Source: Selenomonadaceae bacterium UBA3796
Lineage (GTDB): Bacteria; Bacillota; Negativicutes; Selenomonadales; Selenomonadaceae
Length of the DNA stretch: 8,420 nucleotides
Assembly (NCBI GenBank): GCA_002369175.1
Contig: DFES01000064.1
Coordinates: 377-8,796 of the forward strand
Reading direction: 5' to 3'
Every line of letters starts with the position of its first letter. The stretch's first letter is position 1. Positions 1 through 7,131 of this stretch are shown here, piece after piece. A program made the translations under genes and the position numbers. The notes below the pieces were generated by a model, which did no database searches, was not told where the DNA came from, and worked only from the letters and a program-made list of their open reading frames with translations.

Positions 1-40
1 TCCGGCTTTCTGGCTGCTGTTTTTCGTTCTCTTTGTACTT

Positions 41-1552
41 TTACTCTGCCACGGGCTTCATGGTCGGGAAAAGAAGCACGTCACGAATGGACGGGCTGTC
101 CGTCAGGAACATGATGAGCCGGTCGACGCCAATGCCCAGCCCTCCTGTCGGCGGCAGGCCGTATTCCAGAGCCGTGATGAAATCCTTGTCCATGACATGG
201 GCTTCATCATCTCCTGCCTCCCGCTGCTGCAGCTGCTCTGTAAAGCGTTCCTCCTGATCTATGGGATCGTTGAGCTCCGTGAAGCCGTTGGCCAGCTCCC
301 TGCCATAGACGAAGAATTCAAACCTGTCCGTGATGCGCGGATCTCCCGGGTTGCGCTTTGCCAGGGGAGAGATTTCCGTGGGATGTCCTGTGATGAAAAC
401 AGGCTGGATCAGGCTCTCCTCCACCTTCGCCTCGAATGCCGCATTGAGAATGCCGCCGATGCCATGGCGCTGCTCATAGGGAATCTTCAGCTCATCCGCC
501 ATGGCACGGGCTTCCTCCACCGTCCGGCAGGAGAGGAAATCCTTGCCCGTTGCCTCTTTCACCACATCATTCATGCTGATGCGCTTTGCCTTGCCCAAAT
601 CGATTTCCGTGCCCTGATAGTTTATGACCGTCGTGCCGAGCACCTGCTGAGCCGCATGGCGCACGATTTCCTCCGTCAAATCCATCAGATCTGTATAGTC
701 GCCATAGGCCTGATAGATCTCCACAGAGGTGAATTCCGGATTATGGCGCACATCCATGCCCTCGTTGCGGAAAACGCGCCCCATTTCGTAAACACGCTCA
801 AAGCCTCCCACAACAAGCCGCTTGAGATTCAATTCCGTGGCGATGCGCAGGTAGAGATCCACATCCAGCGCATTATGATGTGTCACAAAGGGACGCGCCG
901 CCGCGCCGCCTGCAATCGTGGAAAGCACCGGCGTCGCTACCTCCATGAAATCATGGGCATCCAGATAGCGGCGAATGGCCTTGATGGTCTTGTTCCTGGC
1001 CTCAAATGTCTTTCGCACCTCCGGATTCACAATGAGGTCGAGATATCGCTGGCGGTAGCGAATTTCCACATCCTTGAGGCCGTGGAATTTCTCCGGCAGA
1101 GGGCGCAGGGACTTGGACAGCAGCTCAAAATCCGTGATTTTCACCGTAAGCTCACCGCGGCGTGTCTTGAATACAACACCCTGCATCCCGATGATATCGC
1201 CGATATCCAAAAGCCTGAACTGAGCGTACTTCTCCTCTCCAAGCACATCCAGTTTGAAATACACCTGGATGGAGCCGGTGCGATCATTCAGTGTCGCAAA
1301 ACTGGCCTTCCCATGCCCTCGGATGGCCATGAGGCGCCCCGCCAGGCGCACATTTCCATGCTCCTCCTCGTCCTCTATGCCCGAGAACTCATCCCGCACA
1401 TCCTGTGCATGATACGTCACATCGTAGCGATGCCCAAAGGGAGCAATTCCCATACTCCGATACGTTTCCAGCTTTTCGCGGCGAACCCGCATCATTTCAT
1501 TCAGGTCTTCCACAGGCGCCTGTTCCCCTGCCATCTGCTTCTTATCTGCCAT
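41..1552 (-). CDS. lysS: Lysyl-tRNA synthetase, class II
   Basis: Charges tRNA(Lys) with lysine in the cytoplasm using ATP. The 503-residue length matches full bacterial class II LysRS (about 500). An N-terminal OB-fold anticodon-binding domain covers about residues 67-145 (VRLAGRLMAIRGHGKASF onward), followed by the class II catalytic core. The AGGAAARPF segment (214-222) leads into the active site, motif 2 is FRNEG (261-265), and motif 3 is GLGIGVDR (471-478) followed by the usual SIRDVLLFPTMKP ending. The protein stops three residues after this ending, so there is no C-terminal extension. The start is supported by a GGAG-rich ribosome site about 8 bases upstream (minus strand AGAGGAGAAG). 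It lies 20 bases downstream of greA with no terminator between, so the two are probably cotranscribed, an arrangement common in Firmicutes. Family assignment is essentially certain; cotranscription is inferred. Confidence 0.98.
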   Translation of the reverse strand: MADKKQMAGEQAPVEDLNEMMRVRREKLETYRSMGIAPFGHRYDVTYHAQDVRDEFSGIEDEEEHGNVRLAGRLMAIRGHGKASFATLNDRTGSIQVYFKLDVLGEEKYAQFRLLDIGDIIGMQGVVFKTRRGELTVKITDFELLSKSLRPLPEKFHGLKDVEIRYRQRYLDLIVNPEVRKTFEARNKTIKAIRRYLDAHDFMEVATPVLSTIAGGAAARPFVTHHNALDVDLYLRIATELNLKRLVVGGFERVYEMGRVFRNEGMDVRHNPEFTSVEIYQAYGDYTDLMDLTEEIVRHAAQQVLGTTVINYQGTEIDLGKAKRISMNDVVKEATGKDFLSCRTVEEARAMADELKIPYEQRHGIGGILNAAFEAKVEESLIQPVFITGHPTEISPLAKRNPGDPRITDRFEFFVYGRELANGFTELNDPIDQEERFTEQLQQREAGDDEAHVMDKDFITALEYGLPPTGGLGIGVDRLIMFLTDSPSIRDVLLFPTMKPVAE

Positions 1553-1572
1553 GAAACACTTCTCCTCTATTC

Positions 1573-2043
1573 TTACCCTTCAATCTTCATAATCTGGTAC
1601 TTGATGATGCCCGCAGGAGCATGAACCTCCACAACACTGCCCACCTTCTGGCCGAGAACCGCAGCGCCTACCGGGGACTCGTTGGATATCTTGAATTCAT
1701 CGGGATCCGCCTCTGTGGAACCCACGATCATGTAGGTCTCTTCCTCGTCGAATTCCAGATCCTTCAGCGTGACCTTGCTGCCCATTTGGACAACGTCACC
1801 CGCTCCGCTTTTGATGATGTCGGAATTGCGGATCTTCGCCTCAAGATCCATAATCTCGCCTTCCAGGAATGCCTGTTCATTTTTCGCATCATCGTACTCG
1901 GAATTCTCGCTGAGGTCGCCAAGGGCAATCGCAGCCTTGAGCCTTTCCGCAATCTCGATGCGCCGCACGCTCTTCAGGTAATTCAGCTTTTCTACCAGTT
2001 TATTGTAGCCGTCCTCGGTCAGCATTACACGTTTCTCTGCCAT
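1573..2043 (-). CDS. greA: Transcription elongation factor GreA
   Basis: Binds the RNA polymerase secondary channel and stimulates cleavage of backtracked transcripts. The 156-residue length is typical of GreA. The N-terminal coiled-coil hairpin (about 1-76) carries the signature GDLSENSEYDDAKNEQ (42-57). Its acidic tip residues, D43 and E46, coordinate the catalytic magnesium in the family. The C-terminal FKBP-like domain (about 80-156) holds the conserved SPVGAAVLGQKVGSVVEV segment. The start is backed by an AAGGGG ribosome site on the minus strand, about 12 bases upstream. It is the first gene of a greA-lysS unit, read from a long leader (about 154 bases) with a consensus promoter and two hairpins, annotated separately. 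The acidic tip favours GreA over the Gfh/TraR relatives that lack cleavage activity. Confidence 0.97.
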   Translation of the reverse strand: MAEKRVMLTEDGYNKLVEKLNYLKSVRRIEIAERLKAAIALGDLSENSEYDDAKNEQAFLEGEIMDLEAKIRNSDIIKSGAGDVVQMGSKVTLKDLEFDEEETYMIVGSTEADPDEFKISNESPVGAAVLGQKVGSVVEVHAPAGIIKYQIMKIEG

Positions 2044-2072
2044 GTCATTGCGCCCCTTTGTTCCTAAACTCC

Positions 2073-2093
2073 GTGCGAAACGGTGTTTCGCAC
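2073..2093 (-). promoter_or_regulatory. Perfect hairpin in the greA leader
   Basis: On the minus strand a 9-base arm GTGCGAAAC pairs perfectly with GTTTCGCAC across a 3-base loop (ACC). It ends about 29 bases before the greA start, just upstream of the AAGGGG ribosome site. No T-run follows on either strand, so it is not an intrinsic terminator. It could be an mRNA structure affecting greA translation or stability, or a palindromic protein-binding site in the DNA. It resembles but does not fit the Firmicute LexA box (CGAAC-N4-GTTCG), because the arms are longer and the spacing is 3. The structure is seen directly; the role is unknown. Confidence 0.6.
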
Positions 2094-2159
2094 TACGCCC
2101 TTACACGAAAACTAAGCTCCTCTGCTTGATTCGCTCATTTTTCACAGTAAATGTAAAGA

Positions 2160-2183
2160 ATAGAGGCACTGAGGTGCCTCTAT
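2160..2183 (-). terminator. Terminator-like hairpin after the seven-gene operon
   Basis: A perfect 10-base-pair stem (arms ATAGAGGCAC and GTGCCTCTAT on the plus strand) closes a 4-base loop. On the minus strand it is followed by TCTTTACATTT, a moderately T-rich but interrupted tract. It begins 15 bases after the stop codon of the GIY-YIG gene, so it fits an intrinsic terminator for the leftward operon. In the plus direction no T-run follows. Because the greA promoter lies upstream of it, the hairpin would also occupy about +15 to +38 of the greA transcript, so it may act there as an early terminator or attenuator. Confidence 0.65.
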
Positions 2184-2197
2184 ATAGATACTCTGAC

Positions 2198-2470
2198 TCA
2201 AACATTATACGTTTCTTTCCCCGCTTTGTCAATGAGAGCACGCTTCTCTCCACGGGTAAGCCGCTTAATCTGCCACTCCCTGCGCAAGGCCGCCCGTTTG
2301 CTTTCGAACGCCTCGAAATAACAAAGCTTCACCGGGGTGCGCCCACGGGTATACTTCGCTCCCTTTCCGGAATTATGCGCCTTCACCCGCTCTGCCAGAT
2401 CCGTCGTCCATCCGGTGTAAAGGGTGCCATCTGCGCACTCCAGGATGTACGTGTAGGCAGAAGACATCAT
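2198..2470 (-). CDS. Small GIY-YIG nuclease-domain protein (UPF0213/YhbQ-YazA type)
   Basis: A 90-residue single-domain GIY-YIG protein of the UPF0213 group. The first motif is YTYIL (6-10) and the second is LYTGWT (17-22), standing for the GIY and YIG parts. R28, H32 (ERVKAHN) and E65 (LRREWQIK) match the conserved arginine and the metal-binding glutamate of the family. The family is linked to DNA cleavage or repair, but the cellular role of the small stand-alone members is poorly defined. The start at 2470 is chosen over longer in-frame extensions: its ATG overlaps the TGA stop of the cyclophilin gene (ATGA), it has an AAAGGA ribosome site, and the domain begins a few residues later. A second ATG follows immediately, so the start could be one codon later. 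It is the last gene of the operon, and its 3' end contains the greA promoter. Confidence 0.9.
   Translation of the reverse strand: MMSSAYTYILECADGTLYTGWTTDLAERVKAHNSGKGAKYTRGRTPVKLCYFEAFESKRAALRREWQIKRLTRGEKRALIDKAGKETYNV
2204..2232 (-). promoter_or_regulatory. Perfect-consensus sigma-70/sigma-A promoter for greA-lysS
   Basis: On the minus strand, TTGACA (2232-2227) and TATAAT (2209-2204) are separated by exactly 17 bases. Both hexamers match the housekeeping consensus at all 12 positions. Initiation is predicted near 2197, immediately after the GIY-YIG stop codon, giving a greA leader of about 154 bases. The promoter lies entirely within codons near the end of the GIY-YIG gene (residues about 80-89). 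The match is seen directly; activity is inferred. Confidence 0.8.
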
Positions 2471-3042
2471 TTGCTTCCTTTGATTGTAACTTTCTCCATG
2501 ACAACCTTCTTCAAGGGCTTGTCCTGAAAATCCGTATCCACCTTGCCGATTTTCTTCACCACATCCATGCCCTTCACAACCTTGCCAAAAACAGAATGAT
2601 GATTGTTCAGCCAAGGGGTTTCCGCCAAAGTGATGAAGAACTGGGAGCCGCCGGTATTGGGGCCTGCATTTGCCATGGAAAGGATTCCCTCGGAGTCATG
2701 CTTGAGATCCTTGTGGAACTCATCGGGAATCGTGTAGCCGGGGCCTCCCGTACCGGTACCATTGGGATCTCCTCCCTGAATCATGAAGCCATCGATCACG
2801 CGATGGAAGATCAATCCATCGTAAAAGCCCTTCTCTGCCAAATCGATGAAATTTTTCGTTGTAATAGGCGCCTTGTCCTCAAAAAGCTCAATCTCAAAAC
2901 TGCCCATGTTTGTCTCAAATACTGCAATGCGGTTTTTCACGTTTCCCTCTCCTTTGCTCATTCCATGATCGGCTGCCAGGCATCCTCCTGCCATAAACAC
3001 CGTGAACAGCATGACACCGACCAATAATGCAATTTTCCTCAT
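2467..3042 (-). CDS. Cyclophilin-type peptidyl-prolyl isomerase, probable lipoprotein
   Basis: Catalyses cis-trans isomerisation of X-Pro bonds to assist folding. The 191 residues comprise an export signal (MRK followed by a hydrophobic run, residues 4-19), a lipobox-like AGGC with the modified cysteine at 21, a short linker, and a cyclophilin domain at about 38-190. Landmarks are FHRVIDGFMIQGGDP (79-93) with catalytic R81, GGSQFFITL (131-139), and W144 at the position of the cyclosporin-contact tryptophan. The lipobox is imperfect (alanine at -3), so simple secretion is possible. A much longer in-frame reading exists, but the start at 3042 has a strong GGAGGAGGT ribosome site, an ATGA overlap with the preceding stop, and begins the signal peptide. 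It probably acts outside the cytoplasmic membrane. Confidence 0.93.
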   Translation of the reverse strand: MRKIALLVGVMLFTVFMAGGCLAADHGMSKGEGNVKNRIAVFETNMGSFEIELFEDKAPITTKNFIDLAEKGFYDGLIFHRVIDGFMIQGGDPNGTGTGGPGYTIPDEFHKDLKHDSEGILSMANAGPNTGGSQFFITLAETPWLNNHHSVFGKVVKGMDVVKKIGKVDTDFQDKPLKKVVMEKVTIKGSK

Positions 3043-3764
3043 ACCTCGAAACCTCCTCCATCCAATCTGCGCCTTTCCCCGGAATCCTTCGGCGTCCAAA
3101 AGGGAATCTCCCTTCCCTCCCCGAAGAATCCTTCCTTCGGCTGCCACAACGGATATCCCACATTGTGCATGGCCACCAGGGCCTTCACATTCGTTCGGGC
3201 GCAAAACTCCCTTGCTCCCATATCCCATGCCTCTCCCATCCTGCCATCCACAGGGAAAAAGGCGACGTCCGCCTCCAGGTTCTCCAGCTTCTTCATCTGT
3301 TTCTGAAAGGCATTGCGCGCCAAGAGCTGATTCTCCCGCGTATCCCCCGTCCAGTGCCACCAGTTGAAGTCACCGGCATGGAAAATCCTCGCCCCTCCGG
3401 TATCCACCAAGAAGCAGGTTCCCACATCCGTGGAGTCAAAGGAGCTCACCCGGATGGTTCCGTCTTCCCAATCGGCGTACCGTTTCATGTAGGTTATCTT
3501 TTCTGCGGAAAAGAGACGGCTCCGCTTGGTGCGGCGCACATCATTGCTGAACACATACCTCGTCACGACATCCTCATAAGAGCGGATATGCGTATCAAAA
3601 TGGTCGAAATGGGCATGGGATACGAATATGTACAGCGCATCGAAATCTGCTTCTGCAATCGCTGCATCCACCGCTTGGGTTGGATCCTCGAAGTCATCAA
3701 AAACCAGCAGCAGCCGCCCTGTTTTCACAAGGAAACCGCTATTGAGCAGATATGTGATTTCCAT
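3039..3764 (-). CDS. Metallo-beta-lactamase-fold hydrolase
   Basis: A 241-residue protein with a complete metal site of the MBL superfamily. SHAHFDH (49-55) gives H50, H52, D54 and H55. HAGDFN (129-134) supplies the bridging D132, and MHNVG (199-203) provides H200 as a further probable ligand. It has no signal peptide and so should be cytoplasmic. The substrate cannot be told from the sequence. It resembles the UlaG/YcbL-like metal-dependent hydrolases more than lactamases or RNases J/Z, and it lacks the beta-CASP insertion. An AAGGGG-type ribosome site about 8 bases upstream supports the start. Its TGA overlaps the cyclophilin ATG, and it begins 19 bases after the unknown secreted-protein gene, inside the leftward operon. 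Confidence 0.88.
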   Translation of the reverse strand: MEITYLLNSGFLVKTGRLLLVFDDFEDPTQAVDAAIAEADFDALYIFVSHAHFDHFDTHIRSYEDVVTRYVFSNDVRRTKRSRLFSAEKITYMKRYADWEDGTIRVSSFDSTDVGTCFLVDTGGARIFHAGDFNWWHWTGDTRENQLLARNAFQKQMKKLENLEADVAFFPVDGRMGEAWDMGAREFCARTNVKALVAMHNVGYPLWQPKEGFFGEGREIPFWTPKDSGERRRLDGGGFEV

Positions 3765-3783
3765 TGCATCACCCCTTTTTGCA

Positions 3784-4443
3784 TCATTTTTCCAAGCCCC
3801 GCACCTTCACCTGCTCATGGCTGGGCATGGCGCTGGTATCGATTTCCTTTTCCCCCGCCAAAAGAACCGAAAGTTCATTGGAAACGTCGTCTTCTATCGC
3901 CATTCTGTCCGCCTCTTCATCCGTAAGGGGAAGGCTCGTTATGCGGAAGGAGGCGAGGCTTCCCTTCTCAGAGTCCACCGCCAGCATCAGACGATCATAG
4001 CGCCTGTCCGGATGCTCATAGATATAATAGATCACGCCATCCAGCAGGGTGCGCTCCTTTGCGCCGAACGTCTTCGTGATCTTATAGGAAGTCGCACCGT
4101 AGCGCACACCGCCCCTTGCCTTATATTTTCTGCCTTTGATGAGGATATCCACCACTTTATGTGTACGAACGGAAACCCCTATGTCTATATCCCTGCCAAA
4201 GGAATAATACTTTACGGCGATTCCGTACACGCCGATCTGCTTATCATAAAGAGGTGCTCCGAAGACCTCCAGAAGCTTCTCCTCCGTGTCGCCAAGATAG
4301 ACTCCGCGGCAAGAGAAATCCACCTCCTCCAGATGCCCCTGCCCCTTTGCCGCAAATACAGCGGAAGGAAAAGACAAAAGAATCACAAGGCTGCAGAACA
4401 GAACGAACCCTCTCCATCCATCCCGTGATGTTCTCGTATGCAT
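3784..4443 (-). CDS. Secreted protein of unknown function with two internal repeats
   Basis: I do not recognise this as a named family. The 219 residues start with a classical signal peptide: basic residues R4, R7 and R11, a hydrophobic stretch at about 13-26, and an AVFA-type cleavage site near 31. The mature part has two similar units, GVYLGDTEEKLLEVFGAP (47-64) and GVRYGATSYKITKTFGAK (112-129), about 65 residues apart. Each has the G-x-x-x-G-x-T/S...FG pattern followed by beta-rich sequence, reminiscent of SmpA/OmlA or beta-lactamase-inhibitor-like folds. That comparison is by pattern only. The C-terminal tail (175-219) is charged. I chose ATG 4443 over an in-frame TTG at 4467 because GGAGG lies 5 bases before the ATG and the TTG would overlap the upstream gene. 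It is probably periplasmic or surface-exposed. Confidence 0.85.
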   Translation of the reverse strand: MHTRTSRDGWRGFVLFCSLVILLSFPSAVFAAKGQGHLEEVDFSCRGVYLGDTEEKLLEVFGAPLYDKQIGVYGIAVKYYSFGRDIDIGVSVRTHKVVDILIKGRKYKARGGVRYGATSYKITKTFGAKERTLLDGVIYYIYEHPDRRYDRLMLAVDSEKGSLASFRITSLPLTDEEADRMAIEDDVSNELSVLLAGEKEIDTSAMPSHEQVKVRGLEK

Positions 4444-4456
4444 GCCTTCCTCCACA

Positions 4457-5698
4457 TCAAAACGCAAAATTCCCCTTCACGAATACCGGAACTTCCCTGC
4501 CGTCCCTCCGGATTCCAAGAATGGACAGATCCTCTGAGCCCACCATGAAATCCTCATGGAGAAGGGAATCGTTCACGCCGTGCTGAAGAAGCTCCACAGA
4601 CTGCATATCCGCCCCTCCCTTGAGGCAGGTGGGATACGCTTTGCCCAAGGCGAGGTGGCAGGAGGCATTCTCGTCAAAAAGAGTGTTATAGAAGAGCACC
4701 CCGCTCCTGGAAATGGGGGAATCGAAGGGAACCAGGGCAACTTCTCCCAGATAACTGGCGCCCTCATCCGTATCCAAAAGCTCACGGAGAATATCTGCGC
4801 CCCTCTCTGCCTGAGCGTCCACCACTTTTCCGTCCCGGAATACCAGTCGGAAATTCTCGATGAGATTGCCGTTGAAAACGAGCGGCTTCGTAGCAACAAC
4901 AGTTCCGTTTACCCCGTCCCGCTTCGGAAGGGTGTAGACCTCCTCCGTGGGCATATTGGCCACAAAGCGCACTCCCCCTTCGGAATACTCTGCGCCCCCC
5001 GCCCATATATGGCCCTCCGGAAGTTCCACCTCCAAATCTGTGCCGAGCGCATTCGTGTAGCGAAGGAAGCGGAACGCATGCCCGTTCATGAAATCCGCTG
5101 CCCTTTTCAGGAAAGCCGCATGCTCCTCCCAAGCCCTTACAGGATCTCCATCCTCCCCGATCCTCACCGTGGCGTAGATTTCCCGCCAAAGCCGCGCTAC
5201 TGCATCATCACAGGAAAGTTCCGGGAAAACCTTTTGTGCCCATGCTTTTGTGGGAACAGAGACAACGCACCAGGTATTCTTATTGCTCATGAGGCGGGTA
5301 CGGTATTCCAGAAGAGCCGCACCCGCCGTCTGATTTGCAAGGGTCAGCTTTTCCGGCGCAATGTCCTTGAAGATTTCCGGATTCCTCGCGGCAATCGTGA
5401 CAAAAGCCGCCCCCTGCTCCGCATAATCCTCGTAAAAACGACGGCGCCATTCGGGAAACTCCCCGAACACAGATTTTTTTGCCAATGCAAAGCGAAGATG
5501 GGAAAACTCCTCATCCCCCCAGGAAATCTCCACATCATGGGCGCCTGCCCGGTATGCCTCACCCGCAATGCGTCTCGCAAACTCCGCACACTCAATGGGA
5601 GCGTTGATGACCAGCCTCTGCTCCTTCTGAAGATTGACTCCCGTCCGCACGACCAGTCTTGCGTATTCCTCTAGTAAATCCTTTTCCTTCACCCTCAT
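4457..5698 (-). CDS. M29-family metallo-aminopeptidase (AmpS/PepS type)
   Basis: Removes N-terminal amino acids from peptides in the cytoplasm using a two-metal centre. The 413-residue length is standard for the family. The probable metal ligands fall at the expected spacing: E253 (MPTEEV), E319 (YLGEVAL), H348 (ASCHLALG), H381 and D383 (LLHEDFMVGS). E252 may also take part. The segment PEGHIWAGGAEYSEGG (228-243) leads into the catalytic domain, and the N-terminal part (1-220) fits the family's other domain. Its ATG overlaps the dtd stop (ATGA), with purine-rich GGATGAGG just upstream, which suggests translational coupling. The next gene follows after 13 bases. There is no signal peptide, so a role in intracellular peptide turnover is likely. 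Confidence 0.94.
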   Translation of the reverse strand: MRVKEKDLLEEYARLVVRTGVNLQKEQRLVINAPIECAEFARRIAGEAYRAGAHDVEISWGDEEFSHLRFALAKKSVFGEFPEWRRRFYEDYAEQGAAFVTIAARNPEIFKDIAPEKLTLANQTAGAALLEYRTRLMSNKNTWCVVSVPTKAWAQKVFPELSCDDAVARLWREIYATVRIGEDGDPVRAWEEHAAFLKRAADFMNGHAFRFLRYTNALGTDLEVELPEGHIWAGGAEYSEGGVRFVANMPTEEVYTLPKRDGVNGTVVATKPLVFNGNLIENFRLVFRDGKVVDAQAERGADILRELLDTDEGASYLGEVALVPFDSPISRSGVLFYNTLFDENASCHLALGKAYPTCLKGGADMQSVELLQHGVNDSLLHEDFMVGSEDLSILGIRRDGREVPVFVKGNFAF

Positions 5699-6138
5699 AC
5701 CTCATCCGTATCAAAAATCAGCGTCACCGGCCCATCATTTACGGAGGACACCTGCATATCCGCTCCGAATTCACCATGCTCCACATGGAAACCCATGTCT
5801 CTGCATTTCTCCATGAACTTCTCATAAAGAGGAATCGCCGCCTCCGGCTTTGCCGCATGGGAAAATCCCGGTCTTCGGCTCTTTAGGTCAGCATAGAGGG
5901 TGAACTGGGAAACTGCAAGAATCTCGCCGCCAACCTGGGAAAGGCTTCGGTTCATCTTCCCGTTCTCATCCTCAAAGACACGAAGATTGCAGATTTTTTC
6001 TGCAAGATGGACGGCCTCCTTCTCCGTATCAGCAGGACCGATTCCCAGGAGCACAAGATACCCCCTGCCGATGCTCCCCAGGATATTCCCCCCCACGGAA
6101 ACAGAAGCTTCGCTGACCCGTGTGGTCACAGCTCTCAT
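5695..6138 (-). CDS. dtd: D-aminoacyl-tRNA deacylase
   Basis: Hydrolyses D-aminoacyl-tRNA (and Gly-tRNA(Ala) in characterised members), keeping D-residues out of translation. The 147-residue length is typical. The signatures are complete: SQFTLYAD (77-84), the SRRPGF segment (87-92), GADMQV (125-130) and NDGPVT (134-139), whose Gly-cisPro pair is the chiral selection element. The N-terminus reads MRAVTTRVSEASV where most members have MRAVVQRV; the catalytic core is unaffected. It starts 4 bases after the hydrolase stop, with an AGGGGG ribosome site inside that gene's last codons, and it overlaps the M29 gene by 4 bases. In many Firmicutes dtd sits beside relA; here it is in a different setting. 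Confidence 0.97.
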   Translation of the reverse strand: MRAVTTRVSEASVSVGGNILGSIGRGYLVLLGIGPADTEKEAVHLAEKICNLRVFEDENGKMNRSLSQVGGEILAVSQFTLYADLKSRRPGFSHAAKPEAAIPLYEKFMEKCRDMGFHVEHGEFGADMQVSSVNDGPVTLIFDTDEV

Positions 6139-6142
6139 ATAC

Positions 6143-7099
6143 CTACCCCCTCATGCAAGGCTCCAAGAATTTCCTTACCTTCTCATAATATTCGTCATGC
6201 ACCGTCTGGCTCGCCGCTCCGTGAATGGTATCCGGAGCGATGAAAATCTCCTTCCGGGGCGACCAGCATGCCTCATAGAGCAAGTCCGCCATATAAGGCG
6301 GAACCAGCGTATCCTTTTCCCCATGAATGAACAGGATCGGCATCCTCACACGATCCATGACCTTGATGGGAGCGGCATGCCTGAGAGAAAACCCCGCCAA
6401 ATGCTCGCAGCGCCAATCCAGAAGATTCATCGCCGGAAATCCCGGCAGGCCGAAGGAATCCTCCAGGCGCAATGCCAAAAGATGGTACGCACTGGTAAAG
6501 CCACTATCCTCAATGCAGGCCACGACATTCGACGGCAGCTTGTTGGAGGCCGCTGCCAGCATCACGGTGGCAGCTCCCATGGAGACTCCGTGAAGCGCAA
6601 TCCTGGCCTCCGGATAGCGTTTCACGATCTCATCGGCCCAATGCGTGATATCCCCGCTCTCCTTATACCCCATGGTCAGGAACTGCCCCTCGCTGTCCCC
6701 GGAGGCGCGGAGATCCGGCGTGAGAACATTGTATCCCATAGAGAGATACGTAGATGCTATGTACCAGGAGTTTTGCTGTGTGCACCCATAGCCATGAGCC
6801 ACAATAACCCAACGATCGCTCTCCGCCTCCGGATAGAACCGGCTTGCTGTCAGGAGCAGGCCGTCATCCGAGCGAATCCTCCACTCCTCGCTCTCCGCCT
6901 CCGGCTTCGTAAACTGGCGGCTCTCCGGAGGCATCAGCAGAGCAAACGCCCTGGGAGGCGCCTTTGGATTATCCGCCTCTCCCCCTCGTTCCAAGCCGAA
7001 TGCAACAATGTAGTTGCCAATGAAGTATCCTGCCGTGGTACACCAAAGCACCGTCATAAGTATTGCCGTCACCAGGCAGGATATTATGATTTTCTTCAT
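6143..7099 (-). CDS. Membrane-anchored alpha/beta hydrolase
   Basis: A 318-residue serine hydrolase with an N-terminal membrane segment or uncleaved signal (MKK then hydrophobic residues 4-28). The oxyanion-region motif HGYG is at 102-105. The nucleophile elbow GVSMG puts the serine at 173, HGEKDTLVP puts the acid at D263, and TIHG puts the histidine at H293, completing the triad in family order. It resembles the YqkD/BEM46-like extracytoplasmic hydrolases. The natural substrate (ester, peptide or lipid) cannot be deduced. The start has an AGGTGAT ribosome site about 7 bases upstream and lies about 27 bases from the predicted transcription start. It is the first gene of the seven-gene leftward operon. 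Confidence 0.92.
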   Translation of the reverse strand: MKKIIISCLVTAILMTVLWCTTAGYFIGNYIVAFGLERGGEADNPKAPPRAFALLMPPESRQFTKPEAESEEWRIRSDDGLLLTASRFYPEAESDRWVIVAHGYGCTQQNSWYIASTYLSMGYNVLTPDLRASGDSEGQFLTMGYKESGDITHWADEIVKRYPEARIALHGVSMGAATVMLAAASNKLPSNVVACIEDSGFTSAYHLLALRLEDSFGLPGFPAMNLLDWRCEHLAGFSLRHAAPIKVMDRVRMPILFIHGEKDTLVPPYMADLLYEACWSPRKEIFIAPDTIHGAASQTVHDEYYEKVRKFLEPCMRG

Positions 7100-7131
7100 A
7101 ATGAGATCACCTGATTCACAAAAGTGACTTC

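Noticed and set aside
1..40. GGCTTTCTGGCTGCTG followed by TTTTT, like the right half of a plus-strand terminator
   Set aside because: The left arm would lie outside the window, so the stem cannot be verified.
197..1624. Long plus-strand open frame opposite lysS
   Set aside because: It lies antisense to an unmistakable LysS and shows no recognisable domain; long shadow frames are expected at this GC content.
2073..2093. LexA (SOS) box reading of the greA leader palindrome
   Set aside because: The arms CGAAAC/GTTTCG with 3-base spacing do not fit CGAAC-N4-GTTCG.
2112..2138. Eight-codon frame (MSESSRGA) in the greA leader as a possible leader peptide
   Set aside because: There is no ribosome site before its ATG and no run of regulatory codons such as lysine.
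2471..2614. N-terminal extension of the GIY-YIG reading frame
   Set aside because: It is a shadow of the cyclophilin gene. The ATGA overlap and ribosome site at 2470, and the domain boundary, set the real start.
3043..3360. Long N-terminal extension of the cyclophilin reading frame
   Set aside because: It overlaps the MBL-fold gene in another frame, has low-complexity Gly/Arg-rich sequence, and skips the well-placed ribosome site and signal peptide that begin at 3042.
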